Positions 43,522 to 53,355 of a DNA stretch of 64,000 nucleotides are shown piece after piece. Position 1 is the stretch's first letter. The number at the start of each line of letters is the position of its first letter. The stretch lies in the NCBI RefSeq assembly GCF_002831585.1, contig NZ_CP025113.1, forward strand, positions 6,959,001-7,023,000, written 5' to 3'. The stretch comes from Bradyrhizobium sp. SK17. GTDB lineage: Bacteria; Pseudomonadota; Alphaproteobacteria; Rhizobiales; Xanthobacteraceae. The notes beneath the pieces were generated by a model, which had not been told where the DNA came from, made no database searches, and was given only the letters and a program-made list of their open reading frames with translations. Position numbers and translations under genes: made by a program.

Positions 43522-43986
43522 ATGGACATGCTCGTCAAGCTCTACGCCCTGCCCGATTCCCGACTCGCCTACGATCGGTTGCAGCAGGCCGGGATTGTCA
43601 TGCGCCGTGCGCTCGCCCCCGAGAAGCACAAGGTCACGGCCTGGGTGCGGGAGACCTTCAGCGAGGCATGGGCCAGCGAAACCGAGGTCGCATTCAGCCG
43701 CCAGCCGGTCTCCTGCTTCATCGCGATCCAGCACAAGAAGATCATGGGGTTTGCCTGCCATGACGCGGCCTGCCGCAACTTCTTCGGTCCAACCGGTGTC
43801 GCGCCGAAGTCGCAACAGAACGGGATCGGCAAGGCGCTGCTGTTCGCCTGTCTTGAGGACATGAAGCACCAGGGCTTCGGCTACGCCATCATCGGCGGCG
43901 TCGGGCCGGCAGACTTCTATGCGAAAGCCGTCGGCGCGGTGGCCATCGAAGGCTCCGCGCCGGGAATTTATCGGGGACTGCTCTAG
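43522..43986 (+). CDS. GNAT-family N-acetyltransferase
   Basis: A 154-residue single GNAT domain. Motif A is seen as GVAPKSQQNGIGKALLFACL (acyl-CoA loop Q-x-x-G-I-G). Substrate unknown. The start is the ATG at 43522; no clear ribosome-binding site stands out. It is 87 bases after the small membrane protein gene and could be cotranscribed with it. Confidence 0.8.
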   Translation: MDMLVKLYALPDSRLAYDRLQQAGIVMRRALAPEKHKVTAWVRETFSEAWASETEVAFSRQPVSCFIAIQHKKIMGFACHDAACRNFFGPTGVAPKSQQNGIGKALLFACLEDMKHQGFGYAIIGGVGPADFYAKAVGAVAIEGSAPGIYRGLL

Positions 43987-44301
43987 TTCGCGGGAATGGT
44001 GGGTTTGTTTAGCCCCACCCGCCGCGTCGGCCCTCTCAAAATGGACACGGCTTCGCGAATTGAGGGCGGAGCCCAAAATCCGTTCAATCACAACCGTTTA
44101 CATACACGTAAAAGTTGCGCGTCGGTCCACGCCCCAGCCCGATGCGCTCCGACTGCTGCGCTTCCATGATCCCACGCATCGCATCGCGACCGCGCAAATA
44201 TTTGGTGCCGGTGGTCATCGACGCGACATCAGGAGCTTGCGCTTGGCATGCTGCCGATGATCAACTCGCTGATCGGAACGCTTCTGCATCGTTGGGGAAA
44301 C
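43987..44301. other. Non-coding interval ahead of the ABC importer
   Basis: About 315 bases. No supportable gene; the longer frames here run antisense or into the importer gene. It must contain the promoter of the dipeptide-type operon, but I see no strong -35 and -10 pair. Confidence 0.4.
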
Positions 44302-45891
44302 ATGATGTTCAGGATGATTGCGATCGCGGCCGGTCTGGGGCTCGCACTCGTCGCTGGGGCGGCGGCCCAGACACCGCGCAAGGGCGGGACCATTCGCATG
44401 ACAGCGCCTTATGGTTCCAGTTTCACCAGCATGGACATCCACACGACACCGCGTGCGCAGGACGAAATCTACGCCAAAGGCCTGCACCGGTCGCTTTACA
44501 TCTGGGACTCGACCGAGGGCAAGCCGGTGCTGGAACTTGCCAAGGAGGTCGTCGTTTCGGGCGGGGGTCTCGTCCATACCTTCAAGCTGCGCGACGACGC
44601 CTACTTCCACAACGGCCGCAAGATGACGGCGGACGACATCATCTGGTCCTACAATCGCATCATGGACGGCACCAAGGCCTATCCCGGCGCCCGCTTTGTC
44701 CGCATCATCGAGGGCGCAGCCGAGGTCGAGAAGGGCCAGGCCAAGGAAATTTCCGGCCTGAAGAAGATCGACGACTTCACCCTCGAGATGAAGCTGACCG
44801 AGCGGGTCGATCCCGCCTTCTATTTCTTCACCGCGCTGACTTCGATCTATCCCGCCGACGAGGGCGGCAAGGAAAGCTTCCTCCAGAAGCCGATCGGGCT
44901 TGGCCCGTTCAAGTTCGTCGAGCACGTGCCGGGATCGCGCATCGTGCTGGAACGCTGGGACCGGTTCTACAAGCCCGGCAAGCCCTACGCCGACAAGCTC
45001 GTGATCTCGCTGATGGGCGAAGCCGCGGCACGCGACGTCGCCTTCCGCAACAAGGAGATCGACACTTCGGTGCTGGGGCCAGCGCAGTATGTCGCCTATC
45101 AGGCCGACCCCAACCTCAAGGGCACCATCGTCGAGGTCGCCGAGGTCTTCACGCGCTACATGGGGATGAATCCGGCGTTCAAGCCGTTCGCCGACAAGCG
45201 GGTCCGGCAGGCCATCAACTACGCGATCGATGCCGATCTGATCATCAGCAAGCTCGTCAAGGGCAAGGCCTATCGCGCCACGAGCTGGCTGCCTTTGACC
45301 TCGCCCGCCTACGACAAGACGATGAAGCCCTACCCCTACGATCCCGCCAAGGCGAAGCAATTGCTCGCCGACGCGGGTTATCCCACCGGCTTCGAATTCG
45401 AATGGACCACCAGCCAGAATGAGAGCTGGGGCCTGCCGATCGTCGAGGCCGCGATCCCGATGCTCGACAAGGTGGGCATCAAGGTGAAGGTCAAGCAGGT
45501 CGAGACCGCGGTGCTGACGGAGCTCATTCGCAAGGGCGACTTCCAGGCCTTCATCTATTCGCAGGCAACCGGTCCGGATCCGCAGGCCGCGCTGAAATGC
45601 TTCCACTCGGCGACGCCGCAATCGGCCTGCAATTATACGACCTTCAAGAACGCCGAGTTCGACAAAGCGATCGATGAAGCCGGGCAGACCGACGATGCCG
45701 CAAAGCGCGTCCAGCTGCTGCAAAAGGCCAATGCGCTGCTCCGCGAGGAAGCCCCGATCTGGTTCTTCAACTACAACAAGGCCGTCATGGCGGTGCAGCC
45801 CTGGCTCAAGGGAATTCAGCTGGACGCGACCGAACTGACCCATCAAAACGTCGAAGACCTCTGGGTCGACGAGACCTCGCCCGCGAAGTGA
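44302..45891 (+). CDS. Dipeptide/oligopeptide-type ABC importer substrate-binding protein
   Basis: A 529-residue family 5 solute-binding protein with a signal peptide ending near residue 22 (AGAAAQ). PRKGGTIRMTAPYG begins the mature part, and VRQAINYAIDADLI is the family helix. The ATG at 44302 is chosen because GGGGA precedes it and it gives a proper signal peptide; the frame from 44248 adds a non-signal leader. First gene of a five-gene importer. The ligand may be a peptide or another solute such as an opine. Confidence 0.9.
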   Translation: MMFRMIAIAAGLGLALVAGAAAQTPRKGGTIRMTAPYGSSFTSMDIHTTPRAQDEIYAKGLHRSLYIWDSTEGKPVLELAKEVVVSGGGLVHTFKLRDDAYFHNGRKMTADDIIWSYNRIMDGTKAYPGARFVRIIEGAAEVEKGQAKEISGLKKIDDFTLEMKLTERVDPAFYFFTALTSIYPADEGGKESFLQKPIGLGPFKFVEHVPGSRIVLERWDRFYKPGKPYADKLVISLMGEAAARDVAFRNKEIDTSVLGPAQYVAYQADPNLKGTIVEVAEVFTRYMGMNPAFKPFADKRVRQAINYAIDADLIISKLVKGKAYRATSWLPLTSPAYDKTMKPYPYDPAKAKQLLADAGYPTGFEFEWTTSQNESWGLPIVEAAIPMLDKVGIKVKVKQVETAVLTELIRKGDFQAFIYSQATGPDPQAALKCFHSATPQSACNYTTFKNAEFDKAIDEAGQTDDAAKRVQLLQKANALLREEAPIWFFNYNKAVMAVQPWLKGIQLDATELTHQNVEDLWVDETSPAK

Positions 45892-45947
45892 CAAGTGCCA
45901 TGCTCCTCTATCGCAACAAACGATCGAGGCAGTGAGGAAAGCGACCC

Positions 45948-46883
45948 ATGCTGTCGTTCGCGATCCGTCGAGTCTTGCAGACCATTCCGACCGTGCTGGC
46001 CGTCGTGCTGCTGATCTTCGTGCTGTTCAGCGTCGTTCCCGGCAGCATCGCGTCGAGCATGGGCGACGACGGCCGGGGCCCAACCGACCCGCAGGTGGTC
46101 GAGCGCATGAAGAAGCAGCTCGGCCTCGACGATCCCATCCATGTGCGGTTCGGCGCCTATATCGCCAAGCTCACGACCGGTGATTTTGGGACCTCGTTCC
46201 GAACCCGCGAGCCGGTCACGACGATGATCGCCAAACGGATGTGGCCGACGCTGCAATTGATCTTTGCGGCGCTGGCATTTGCGGTTGCGGTCGGCGTACC
46301 GCTCGGCTTCGTCGCGGCGCTGAGGCCAGGCAGCATGGTCGACACCATCTCGATGGTGCTGGCAGTGTCAGGCCTATCGATGGCCAAATTCTGGCTCGGG
46401 CTGCTGCTGATGTACCTGTTCGCATTGAAGCTCGGCTGGCTGCCGAGTTTCGGCTATGGCGACGGCGGGCTCAAATATCTGCTGCTGCCCGCCGTGACGC
46501 TCGGCGTCTCGCCGATGGCGCTGCTGGCGCGGACGACGCGGGCCGCGGTGCTCGAGATCATGACCGCGGATTTCGTCCGCACCGCGCGCTCGAAGGGCAT
46601 GAGCGAGACCCGGGTCGTGACCTGGCACGTGATGCGCAATGCCCTCGTCATCATTCTCACGGCGATCGGCCTGCAATTCGGCGTTGTGATGGGGCAAGCG
46701 GTCGTTGTCGAGAAACTGTTCTCCTGGCCGGGCATCGGCTCGCTCCTGGTCGACAGCGTCCTGCAACGCGACATTCCCGCCGTCCAGGGCACCATTCTCG
46801 TGGTGGTGCTGTTCTTTCTTGCCGTCAATACGCTGGTCGACCTGCTCTACGGCGTGATCGATCCCAGGATCAGATACGCATGA
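45948..46883 (+). CDS. ABC importer permease, DppB-like
   Basis: A 311-residue permease with six helices. The N-terminus SFAIRRVLQTIPTVLAVVLL and the EAA-type loop near TARSKGMSETRVVTWHVMRN are typical of DppB/OppB. It lies 56 bases after the binding protein and pairs with the next permease. It carries the usual FGTSFRTREPV segment. Confidence 0.95.
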   Translation: MLSFAIRRVLQTIPTVLAVVLLIFVLFSVVPGSIASSMGDDGRGPTDPQVVERMKKQLGLDDPIHVRFGAYIAKLTTGDFGTSFRTREPVTTMIAKRMWPTLQLIFAALAFAVAVGVPLGFVAALRPGSMVDTISMVLAVSGLSMAKFWLGLLLMYLFALKLGWLPSFGYGDGGLKYLLLPAVTLGVSPMALLARTTRAAVLEIMTADFVRTARSKGMSETRVVTWHVMRNALVIILTAIGLQFGVVMGQAVVVEKLFSWPGIGSLLVDSVLQRDIPAVQGTILVVVLFFLAVNTLVDLLYGVIDPRIRYA

Positions 46884-46947
46884 GCGGCAGCCGGTCTCAT
46901 CACACCCTTGCACGATCGACTGTGCAGCCTGCCCCGGAAAGGCTGCG

Positions 46948-47769
46948 ATGAAGCTTGGGACCAGCGCGATCATCGGCGGGCTGCTGTTCGCACTGGCGAT
47001 CTTCGTCGGCCTGTTCGCACCTTGGCTGGCGCATACCGATCCGGTCATGGGCGCCAACCTGATGAATGCGGAGGAGCCACCGAGCTGGGTGTGGTGGTTC
47101 GGCACCGATGCGCAGGGCCGCGACATCTATTCCCGCGTCGTGCACGGCGCGCGTATCTCGCTGACGGTCGGCATCGTCTCGCAGCTCGTCAACAGCGTCA
47201 TCGGCGTGACGCTGGGCTTGACCGCCGGCTATTGGGGCGGCTGGTGGGACGATTTCGTCAACGGGCTGACCAATGTCATGCTCGCGATCCCCTCGCTGAT
47301 CTTCGCACTGGCCATCATGGCGGTGCTCGGACCTGGCCTGACCAGCCTGCTGATCGCACTCGGACTGACCAACTGGTCCTTCACCTGCCGGATCGCACGG
47401 GCCTCGACGCTGTCCCTCAAGAGCCAGGGCTATGTGCAGGCAGCAAGGGTGCTCGGCTATGGCGATCTGCGCATCATGATCACGCAGCTGCTGCCGAACA
47501 TGATCGGTCCCATCATCGTCATCGGCACGCTCGGCATGGGCGGCGCGGTGCTGGCCGAAGCCTCGCTCTCGTTCCTCGGCCTCGGCATCCGTCCACCCTA
47601 TCCGAGCTGGGGCAGCATGCTGTCGGAGGCCCGCGACCAGATCACCACGGCGCCATGGCTGTCGGTATTTCCGGGCCTTGCGATCTTCCTGACGGTGCTC
47701 GGCCTCAATTTGCTCGGCGACGGCTTGCGTGACGTGCTCGATCCCCAATCGCGGAGCCGGCGCGCATGA
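46948..47769 (+). CDS. ABC importer permease, DppC-like
   Basis: A 273-residue permease with DAQGRDIYSRVVHGARISL near residue 50 and ARVLGYGDLRIMITQLLPN as the coupling loop. It resembles DppC/OppC. Its stop overlaps the first ATPase start. There is a 64-base gap after DppB, still consistent with one operon. Confidence 0.95.
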   Translation: MKLGTSAIIGGLLFALAIFVGLFAPWLAHTDPVMGANLMNAEEPPSWVWWFGTDAQGRDIYSRVVHGARISLTVGIVSQLVNSVIGVTLGLTAGYWGGWWDDFVNGLTNVMLAIPSLIFALAIMAVLGPGLTSLLIALGLTNWSFTCRIARASTLSLKSQGYVQAARVLGYGDLRIMITQLLPNMIGPIIVIGTLGMGGAVLAEASLSFLGLGIRPPYPSWGSMLSEARDQITTAPWLSVFPGLAIFLTVLGLNLLGDGLRDVLDPQSRSRRA

Positions 47770-48746
47770 CGACCGCCCCGCTGATCGAAGTCGAGGAGCT
47801 GCGCATCGATCTCGATGGCGGCGCCAGGCAAGTCGCGGCGGTCGAGGGCGTTTCATTCCGTATCGATCGCGGCGAGACATTCGGACTGGTCGGCGAGTCC
47901 GGCTGCGGCAAGAGCATCACAGCGCTCGCCGTTATCGGCCTGCTGCGTCGGCCGCTCTCGATCGCCGCCGGCGTCATCCGCTTCGACGGCCGCGAGATCC
48001 AGCGGCTGCCGGGCGCCGAACAGCGCGCACTGCGCGGCAACCGCATCGCCATGATCTTCCAGGAACCGATGACGGCACTCAATCCAGTCTCGCCGGTCGG
48101 TCGACAGATCGCGGAAATGTTCGTGCTGCACAAGGGCAAGAGCTGGCGCGAGGCAAACCAGCTCGCCGTCGAAGCGCTGGCGAATGTCCGCGTCCCCGCG
48201 CCGGAGCGGCGGGTGAAGGATTACCCGCACCAGCTTTCCGGCGGCATGCGCCAGCGTGTGATGATCGCGATCGCACTGGCCTGCGATCCGGATCTTCTGA
48301 TCGCCGACGAGCCGACCACCGCGCTCGACGTAACAGTTCAGGCCGAGATCATCGAGCTGATGCGCAATCTGTGCGCCGAGCGCGGCACCGCGATCCTGAT
48401 GATCAGCCACGATCTCGGGCTTGTCGCCAATGTCTGCCGTCGCGTCGGCGTGATGTATGCCGGTCGCATCGTCGAGGAGCGCGGCTCCGATGACATCTTC
48501 CGCGCCGGCGCGCATCCCTACACGCAGGGCCTGGTCGATTCGCTGCCGCGGCTCGGAAGCCGCGCGGCGCTTGGCCGGTCTCGGCTCAAGGAAATCGCTG
48601 GAGTCGTGCCGGCGATCGCGGATTTCCCGGCCGGCTGCCGCTTCAATCCGCGTTGCGCCCAGGCGACCGAGATCTGCCGGACCACCGTGCCGGAGACGAC
48701 GTGGCTCGATGCAGGCGGACTGGTCAGGTGTCACCATCATGCCTGA
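47766..48746 (+). CDS. ABC importer ATPase, DppD-like
   Basis: A 326-residue ATPase with Walker A GESGCGKS, signature LSGGMRQRV and Walker [13 protein letters not shown]. The C-terminal oligopeptide transporter extension holds a CxxxxxxC-type cysteine cluster ([12 protein letters not shown]). Start overlaps the DppC stop; it overlaps the next ATPase gene by eight bases. Confidence 0.95.
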   Translation: MTTAPLIEVEELRIDLDGGARQVAAVEGVSFRIDRGETFGLVGESGCGKSITALAVIGLLRRPLSIAAGVIRFDGREIQRLPGAEQRALRGNRIAMIFQEPMTALNPVSPVGRQIAEMFVLHKGKSWREANQLAVEALANVRVPAPERRVKDYPHQLSGGMRQRVMIAIALACDPDLLIADEPTTALDVTVQAEIIELMRNLCAERGTAILMISHDLGLVANVCRRVGVMYAGRIVEERGSDDIFRAGAHPYTQGLVDSLPRLGSRAALGRSRLKEIAGVVPAIADFPAGCRFNPRCAQATEICRTTVPETTWLDAGGLVRCHHHA

Positions 48747-49749
48747 ACCCGCGGTGAAGCCTAACGACGACGTCATCCTCAGCGTGGAGGATCTCGCGGT
48801 GCATTTCCCGCTCGGCGGTGGCTTGCTCGGCGGCGGCCGGCGGCTGCTGCGCGCGGTCGACGGCATCGATCTCGAGCTGAAGCGCGGTGAGTGCCTCGGC
48901 CTGGTCGGCGAATCCGGCTGCGGCAAGTCGACCGTTGCCCTCTCGCTGCTTGGGCTCCTCGCACCGACGCGGGGCAGGATCGTGCTGGACGGCCACATCG
49001 TGACGGAGCGGCGATCGATCGATCGAAAGCGATTGGCCCGTATCGCCCAGATGGTGTTTCAGGATCCCTACGCCTCGCTCAATCCACGCCAGACCGTCCG
49101 CCGCACGCTTGAGGACCCGCTGCGCCTGCATGGCGTGACGGCACAGAGCGAGGTCGATGGACGCGTTGCCGAGATGCTCCGGCAGGTTGGCCTGCGGCCG
49201 GAACAGGCCGGCCGCTACCCGCATGAATTTTCCGGCGGCCAGCGCCAGCGCATCGGTATCGCCCGCGCGCTGATCCTCAATCCGAAGATCGTCATCTGCG
49301 ACGAACCGGTCTCTGCGCTCGACGTCTCGATCCGTGCCCAGATCATCAATCTGCTGCTGGAATTGAAGGAAAGCCTCGGCCTCTCCTACATCATGATCAG
49401 CCACGACCTCGGTGTGGTCGAACATATGAGCGACAGGGTCGCGGTGATGTATCTCGGCCGCATCGTGGAGACCGGCGGCTGGCGCGACATCTTCGAGCGA
49501 CCGGCGCATCCATATACGCAAACCCTGATCGCCGCGATCCCTGATCCGCTGCGCCGGGCGCCGCTCGCGACCACGAAGGGCGAGCTCCCCAATCCGCTCG
49601 ATCCACCGGACGGATGCGCATTCAGTCCGCGCTGTCGCCATGCCGAAGCGGCCTGTCAACACGAGCCCCGGCCGTCGCTTGAAACGCGTCCGGACGGCCA
49701 CGCGGTCCGGTGCTGGCGTGCCGACGAGATCGCCGGTCGGGCGCGCTGA
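48739..49749 (+). CDS. ABC importer ATPase, DppF-like
   Basis: A 336-residue ATPase, starting at the ATG at 48739, which overlaps the DppD end. Walker [10 protein letters not shown], signature FSGGQRQRI, Walker B IVICDEPVSALD, and the typical C-terminal FSPRCRHAEAAC. Together with DppD it powers the importer. A second longer frame from 48457 is not used because it overlaps DppD. Confidence 0.95.
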   Translation: MPEPAVKPNDDVILSVEDLAVHFPLGGGLLGGGRRLLRAVDGIDLELKRGECLGLVGESGCGKSTVALSLLGLLAPTRGRIVLDGHIVTERRSIDRKRLARIAQMVFQDPYASLNPRQTVRRTLEDPLRLHGVTAQSEVDGRVAEMLRQVGLRPEQAGRYPHEFSGGQRQRIGIARALILNPKIVICDEPVSALDVSIRAQIINLLLELKESLGLSYIMISHDLGVVEHMSDRVAVMYLGRIVETGGWRDIFERPAHPYTQTLIAAIPDPLRRAPLATTKGELPNPLDPPDGCAFSPRCRHAEAACQHEPRPSLETRPDGHAVRCWRADEIAGRAR

Positions 49750-49812
49750 CTTCATCGCGCACCGGTTCGCAGCGGAGCCATCCGGTAACAGCACGGACGC
49801 CCGCGTCCCCGT

Positions 49813-50454
49813 TCAGCTCACCTCGACCGGGCATCCGCAGATCACGCCCACCGCCTTCCGCGCAACCTCGCGCAGTTCGGCGCGGCGGGCGCCGGCACGG
49901 GCGCGAATGGCAATGCTGTGCATGGTCGCAGACGCGAGGATCGCCAGCGCTGCGGGATCGGCGTCGGGCTCGAGTTCGCCCCGCTCGCGCGCGGTCTGGA
50001 AACGTGCCTCGAAGTCGGCGTCGATCGCATGGAGGCCCCGCGCAACATTGCTCCGGATCGCGGCATCTTCAACCGATTCAACGACGGCAGTACCGAGCAC
50101 AAAACATCCCCGTGCGCTGCCTCTGCCGGAAAAATAGATCGACAGCGCGGCATCGTAGGCCAGCATCAGCGCTTCGGCCAGCGGACGGTCCTCCCCCAGC
50201 GCTTCGCGCGTCGCGGCCAGGCTGATCTCCCAATAGCGGTCCAGCGCTTCGAGATAGAGCGCATGCTTGTTGCCGAAGGCGGCGTACAGACTCGGCGGAT
50301 TCATGCCGGTCGCGGCAGCGATGCTGTCCAGCGAGGTGCCGGAGTAACCGGACCTCCAGAACGTTTCGGTCGCCTGCTTCAGTGCCGCCTGTGCGTCATA
50401 GGCCTTCGGCCGCCCTCGGCGGGCCGGACCTGGATTGCCGTCTTTTCCTGCCAT
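49813..50454 (-). CDS. TetR/AcrR-family regulator of the EmrAB-type pump
   Basis: A 213-residue regulator; the start is the ATG at 50452-50454. The helix-turn-helix TSLDSIAAATGMNPPSLYAAFGNK lies at residues 30-55. Divergent from the membrane fusion protein gene. Two related palindromes in the 145-base gap (50492-50511 and 50554-50577) fit its binding sites, one by each promoter, so it probably represses itself and the pump. Confidence 0.9.
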   Translation of the reverse strand: MAGKDGNPGPARRGRPKAYDAQAALKQATETFWRSGYSGTSLDSIAAATGMNPPSLYAAFGNKHALYLEALDRYWEISLAATREALGEDRPLAEALMLAYDAALSIYFSGRGSARGCFVLGTAVVESVEDAAIRSNVARGLHAIDADFEARFQTARERGELEPDADPAALAILASATMHSIAIRARAGARRAELREVARKAVGVICGCPVEVS

Positions 50455-50491
50455 AGCGCAAACACCCTGGTTGCCGCGTGCATCACCCATA

Positions 50492-50511
50492 TTTGTATAC
50501 ATCGTTACAAA
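50492..50511. promoter_or_regulatory. Operator 1 near the TetR gene
   Basis: TTTGTA at 50492-50497 and TACAAA at 50506-50511 are exact complements with an eight-base centre. The centre and arms match most positions of operator 2 (shared ATCGTTACAAAA). It is 38 bases before the regulator start. Confidence 0.65.
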
Positions 50512-50529
50512 AATCAACAGCCAGCCAGC

Positions 50530-50577
50530 TTGATCGCAGAGCTCGCTTGTTTTATTTTGTATGAATCGTTACAAAAT
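50530..50577 (+). promoter_or_regulatory. Pump promoter with operator 2
   Basis: TTGATC (50530-50535) and TATTTT (50553-50558), 17 bases apart, form a plausible promoter. Operator 2 overlaps the -10 box: ATTTTGTA at 50554-50561 and TACAAAAT at 50570-50577, perfect eight-base arms with an eight-base centre. It is 64 bases centre to centre from operator 1, about six helical turns. Confidence 0.65.
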
Positions 50578-50599
50578 TAGCCGAAGGAAGGGCTCCACG

Positions 50600-51829
50600 A
50601 TGCGCTTCGATTTTTCACGGTTTTCCAGATGGTTAGGTGAACACAAGGCGCTCCGCCCAAACGCGGCGGCGATGCAACTTGTCTCCGTCGCGACAACAGC
50701 AGCTGGGACGCGGTTCGATGGCGAGGTCGAGCGCCCGGCTTTCGACCGCGCGACCGTGACGCCCAGCTGGCGCTTCAGGGAACGGCTGCGGCGGCCGCTG
50801 ATGCTTGCGGTGCCGGTGATTGCGGCCGCATTCGGCGCCACCGCGTACCTCGCCGAGGAGTCCTACGTCTCCACGGACAACGCGTTCGTTCGCGCCGCGA
50901 AGATCACTGTCAATGCTCGCGTCTCGGGCCAGGCCGTCGAAATCGACGTCCACGACAATGAGCGCGTCCGTCAGGGCCAAGTGCTGTTCCGGATCGATCC
51001 GGAGCCTTATCAAATCGCAGTCGACGAGGCGGAGGCGCGGCTCGGCGGCGCACGCCTCCAGATCGACGCGTTAAAGGCGACCTACCGCCAGCAACAGGCC
51101 GAATTGCAGTCGGCCCAAGATACGGCAGCCTTTGACGAGCGCGAGTATGAGCGCAAGAAAGCGCTGGTCAGCTCCGATTTCACGCCGCGCGCGGTCTACG
51201 AACGCGCGGAGACCGATCTCAAGGTCGCCCGTCAGCGCGTCGCGTCGATCCAGCAGCAGATCGCCAACACGGTGGCTGCGTTGGATGGCGATGCCGACAT
51301 CGCGATCGATCGCCATCCGACGGTTCGCGCAGCCAGGGCCCAGCTCGACCATGCGAAGCTCGATCTCTCCTATGCGACGGTGACCGCGCCCGACGACGGC
51401 GTTGTCACCAGAGTGGACGATCTCCAGATCGGCAGTTTCGTCAACCCTGGCGCGCCGGTGTTCTCGTTGCTGTCGAGCCGGCGGATCTGGATCGAGGCCA
51501 ATTTCCGCGAGACCGGGCTCACCCACATGCGCCCCGGGCAGGACGCGACGATCGACGTCGATGCCTATCCGGGCCGCAGATTCAGGGCCCATATCGTCAG
51601 TATGAGCCCGGGCACCGGGTCCGACTTCTCGGTGCTGCCACCCGAGAATGCGACGGGAAACTGGGTCAAGGTGGTGCAGCGTCTGCCGGTCCGCCTCGAG
51701 CTCGACGAGATCGATCCGAGCCGGCCGCTGTTCTCCGGCATCAGTGTGACCGCGCGCGTCGATACCGGTTATCGCCGCAGCTGGCGCCACCCGCTCCACC
51801 TCGCTGACGCGACGGAGGCCGCCAAATGA
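50600..51829 (+). CDS. HlyD/EmrA-type membrane fusion protein
   Basis: A 409-residue protein. The start is the ATG at 50600, with GGAAGG upstream; an ATG at 50561 lies inside operator 2 and is unlikely. One transmembrane helix is near residues 66-86, then a barrel-sandwich hybrid domain split by a coiled coil of about 110 residues. EmrA-type features: VRAAKITVNARVSGQAVEID, and TAPDDGVVTRVDDLQIG. It bridges an inner-membrane pump to an outer-membrane channel. Overlaps the MFS gene by four bases. Confidence 0.9.
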   Translation: MRFDFSRFSRWLGEHKALRPNAAAMQLVSVATTAAGTRFDGEVERPAFDRATVTPSWRFRERLRRPLMLAVPVIAAAFGATAYLAEESYVSTDNAFVRAAKITVNARVSGQAVEIDVHDNERVRQGQVLFRIDPEPYQIAVDEAEARLGGARLQIDALKATYRQQQAELQSAQDTAAFDEREYERKKALVSSDFTPRAVYERAETDLKVARQRVASIQQQIANTVAALDGDADIAIDRHPTVRAARAQLDHAKLDLSYATVTAPDDGVVTRVDDLQIGSFVNPGAPVFSLLSSRRIWIEANFRETGLTHMRPGQDATIDVDAYPGRRFRAHIVSMSPGTGSDFSVLPPENATGNWVKVVQRLPVRLELDEIDPSRPLFSGISVTARVDTGYRRSWRHPLHLADATEAAK

Positions 51830-53322
51830 ACACCGCGATCCCCTACGCTGCCGGGCGCGAAAGAAACTACATGCTCCCGCTGGCGGCGCTCACCGCGACC
51901 TACATGCAGGCCGTCAACATCTCGCTGCCGAACGCGGCCCTGCCGCACATCCAGGGCGCCCTGTCGATGGGCGATGACGAGGTCGGTTGGGTGTTCTCCT
52001 CCTACATCGCGGCGAGTGCGGTCGCGATGTCCATGACGAGCTGGCTCGCCGGGCGCTATGGGCGGAAAGCGCTCTATCAGGTGGCACTCGTCCTGTTTGC
52101 AGCCGGACTTGTCCTCGATACGCTGGCGACGACATCGCTGCAATTCGTGTTCGCGCGGATCCTGCAGGGAGCTGCGAGCGGGCCGCTCGGCCCACTCTCG
52201 CTCGTGGTCCTGCTTGAGACGCAGCCGCCGGCGCAACACGCCCGCGTCAACCTGCTGTGGTCATTGTGCTTCCTAATCGGCATCAGCAGTGGGCCGAGCA
52301 TCGGCGGCTGGCTCAGCGAATATCACGGCTGGCGCTCGATCTTTGATGTCAGTCTCCCGGTGACCGCCTTCATCTTCGTCGCGATGACCTTGCTGCTCGA
52401 GGAGAAGCGTGCGGACTGGCCGCGTCCGTTCGACTTCTTTGGTCTCGCCACCTTCTCGATTGGCATGATCGGCCTGCAGATGTTGCTCGACCGCAGCGAA
52501 CGGCTGGATTGGTTCGCCTCGACCGAGATCTGGATCGAGGCCAGCGCTTCGGTGCTCGGCTTCTATCTCTTCATCGTGCATGTCCTGACCACGAAGGCGC
52601 ATTTTCTCCGCACCGCATTGTTCAAGGACCGCAACCTCGTGCTTTCGACGGTGATCTCCTTTGCGCTCGGTTTCGTGCTGCTGCCGACCCTGGCCTTGAC
52701 CTCGCCGATGCTGGAGGAATTGCTCAACTATCCCGTCGACACCACCGGCTTCATGACCATCCCGCGCGGTGTCACGTTGGTGGGAACGGTCGTGATGACG
52801 AGTCTGGCTCCCGTCCAGATGGACTACCGGCCCTTCATGCTCGGCGGAATGGCGCTCGTCGTCTACGCCAACTGGATAATGCTCGGCTATTCGCCGGCGA
52901 TGGACTGGCAGGCGGTGGTCCAGACCGGTGTTCTTCAGGGTGCCGGTCTCGGTATGCTGATTCCTGCGCTTGGCAGAGCGGCATGCGGCACGCTCGATCC
53001 GAAGCTGCGCGCGGAGGGCGGCGCGCTGCTCAACCTGTCGCGGCTCTACGGCAGCACGATCGGCATCGCCGTGGTGCAGATATTCTTCTACAACAACACC
53101 CAGGCCATGCACGCAGCCCTCGCCCGTGACCTCACGCCATACCGGGCCGCAGCGCACCTTGCGGGTTCGATCGCGGCGCCAGGCCTTGCCGCGCTCAACG
53201 GGTTGGTGACCCAGCAGGCGGCCGTGGTTGCGGTGATCGACCAGTTCGAAATCCTGATGTTTGCCATGCTGGTCGTCAGCCCGCTGGTGCTGTTTCTCCG
53301 GAAGCCGCGGCCCGCCAACTAA
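51826..53322 (+). CDS. DHA2-family MFS drug efflux transporter, EmrB-like
   Basis: A 498-residue protein with fourteen predicted helices. The motif ALPHIQGALSMGDDEVGWVF follows the first helix and AGRYGRKALYQVAL is motif A, as in EmrB/QacA. It works with the upstream fusion protein as a multidrug pump. The start overlaps the fusion protein stop. Probably repressed by the divergent TetR protein. Confidence 0.9.
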   Translation: MNTAIPYAAGRERNYMLPLAALTATYMQAVNISLPNAALPHIQGALSMGDDEVGWVFSSYIAASAVAMSMTSWLAGRYGRKALYQVALVLFAAGLVLDTLATTSLQFVFARILQGAASGPLGPLSLVVLLETQPPAQHARVNLLWSLCFLIGISSGPSIGGWLSEYHGWRSIFDVSLPVTAFIFVAMTLLLEEKRADWPRPFDFFGLATFSIGMIGLQMLLDRSERLDWFASTEIWIEASASVLGFYLFIVHVLTTKAHFLRTALFKDRNLVLSTVISFALGFVLLPTLALTSPMLEELLNYPVDTTGFMTIPRGVTLVGTVVMTSLAPVQMDYRPFMLGGMALVVYANWIMLGYSPAMDWQAVVQTGVLQGAGLGMLIPALGRAACGTLDPKLRAEGGALLNLSRLYGSTIGIAVVQIFFYNNTQAMHAALARDLTPYRAAAHLAGSIAAPGLAALNGLVTQQAAVVAVIDQFEILMFAMLVVSPLVLFLRKPRPAN

Positions 53323-53355
53323 TCCCCATCCACCCTGCTAACAAGGAGCCTGAAC

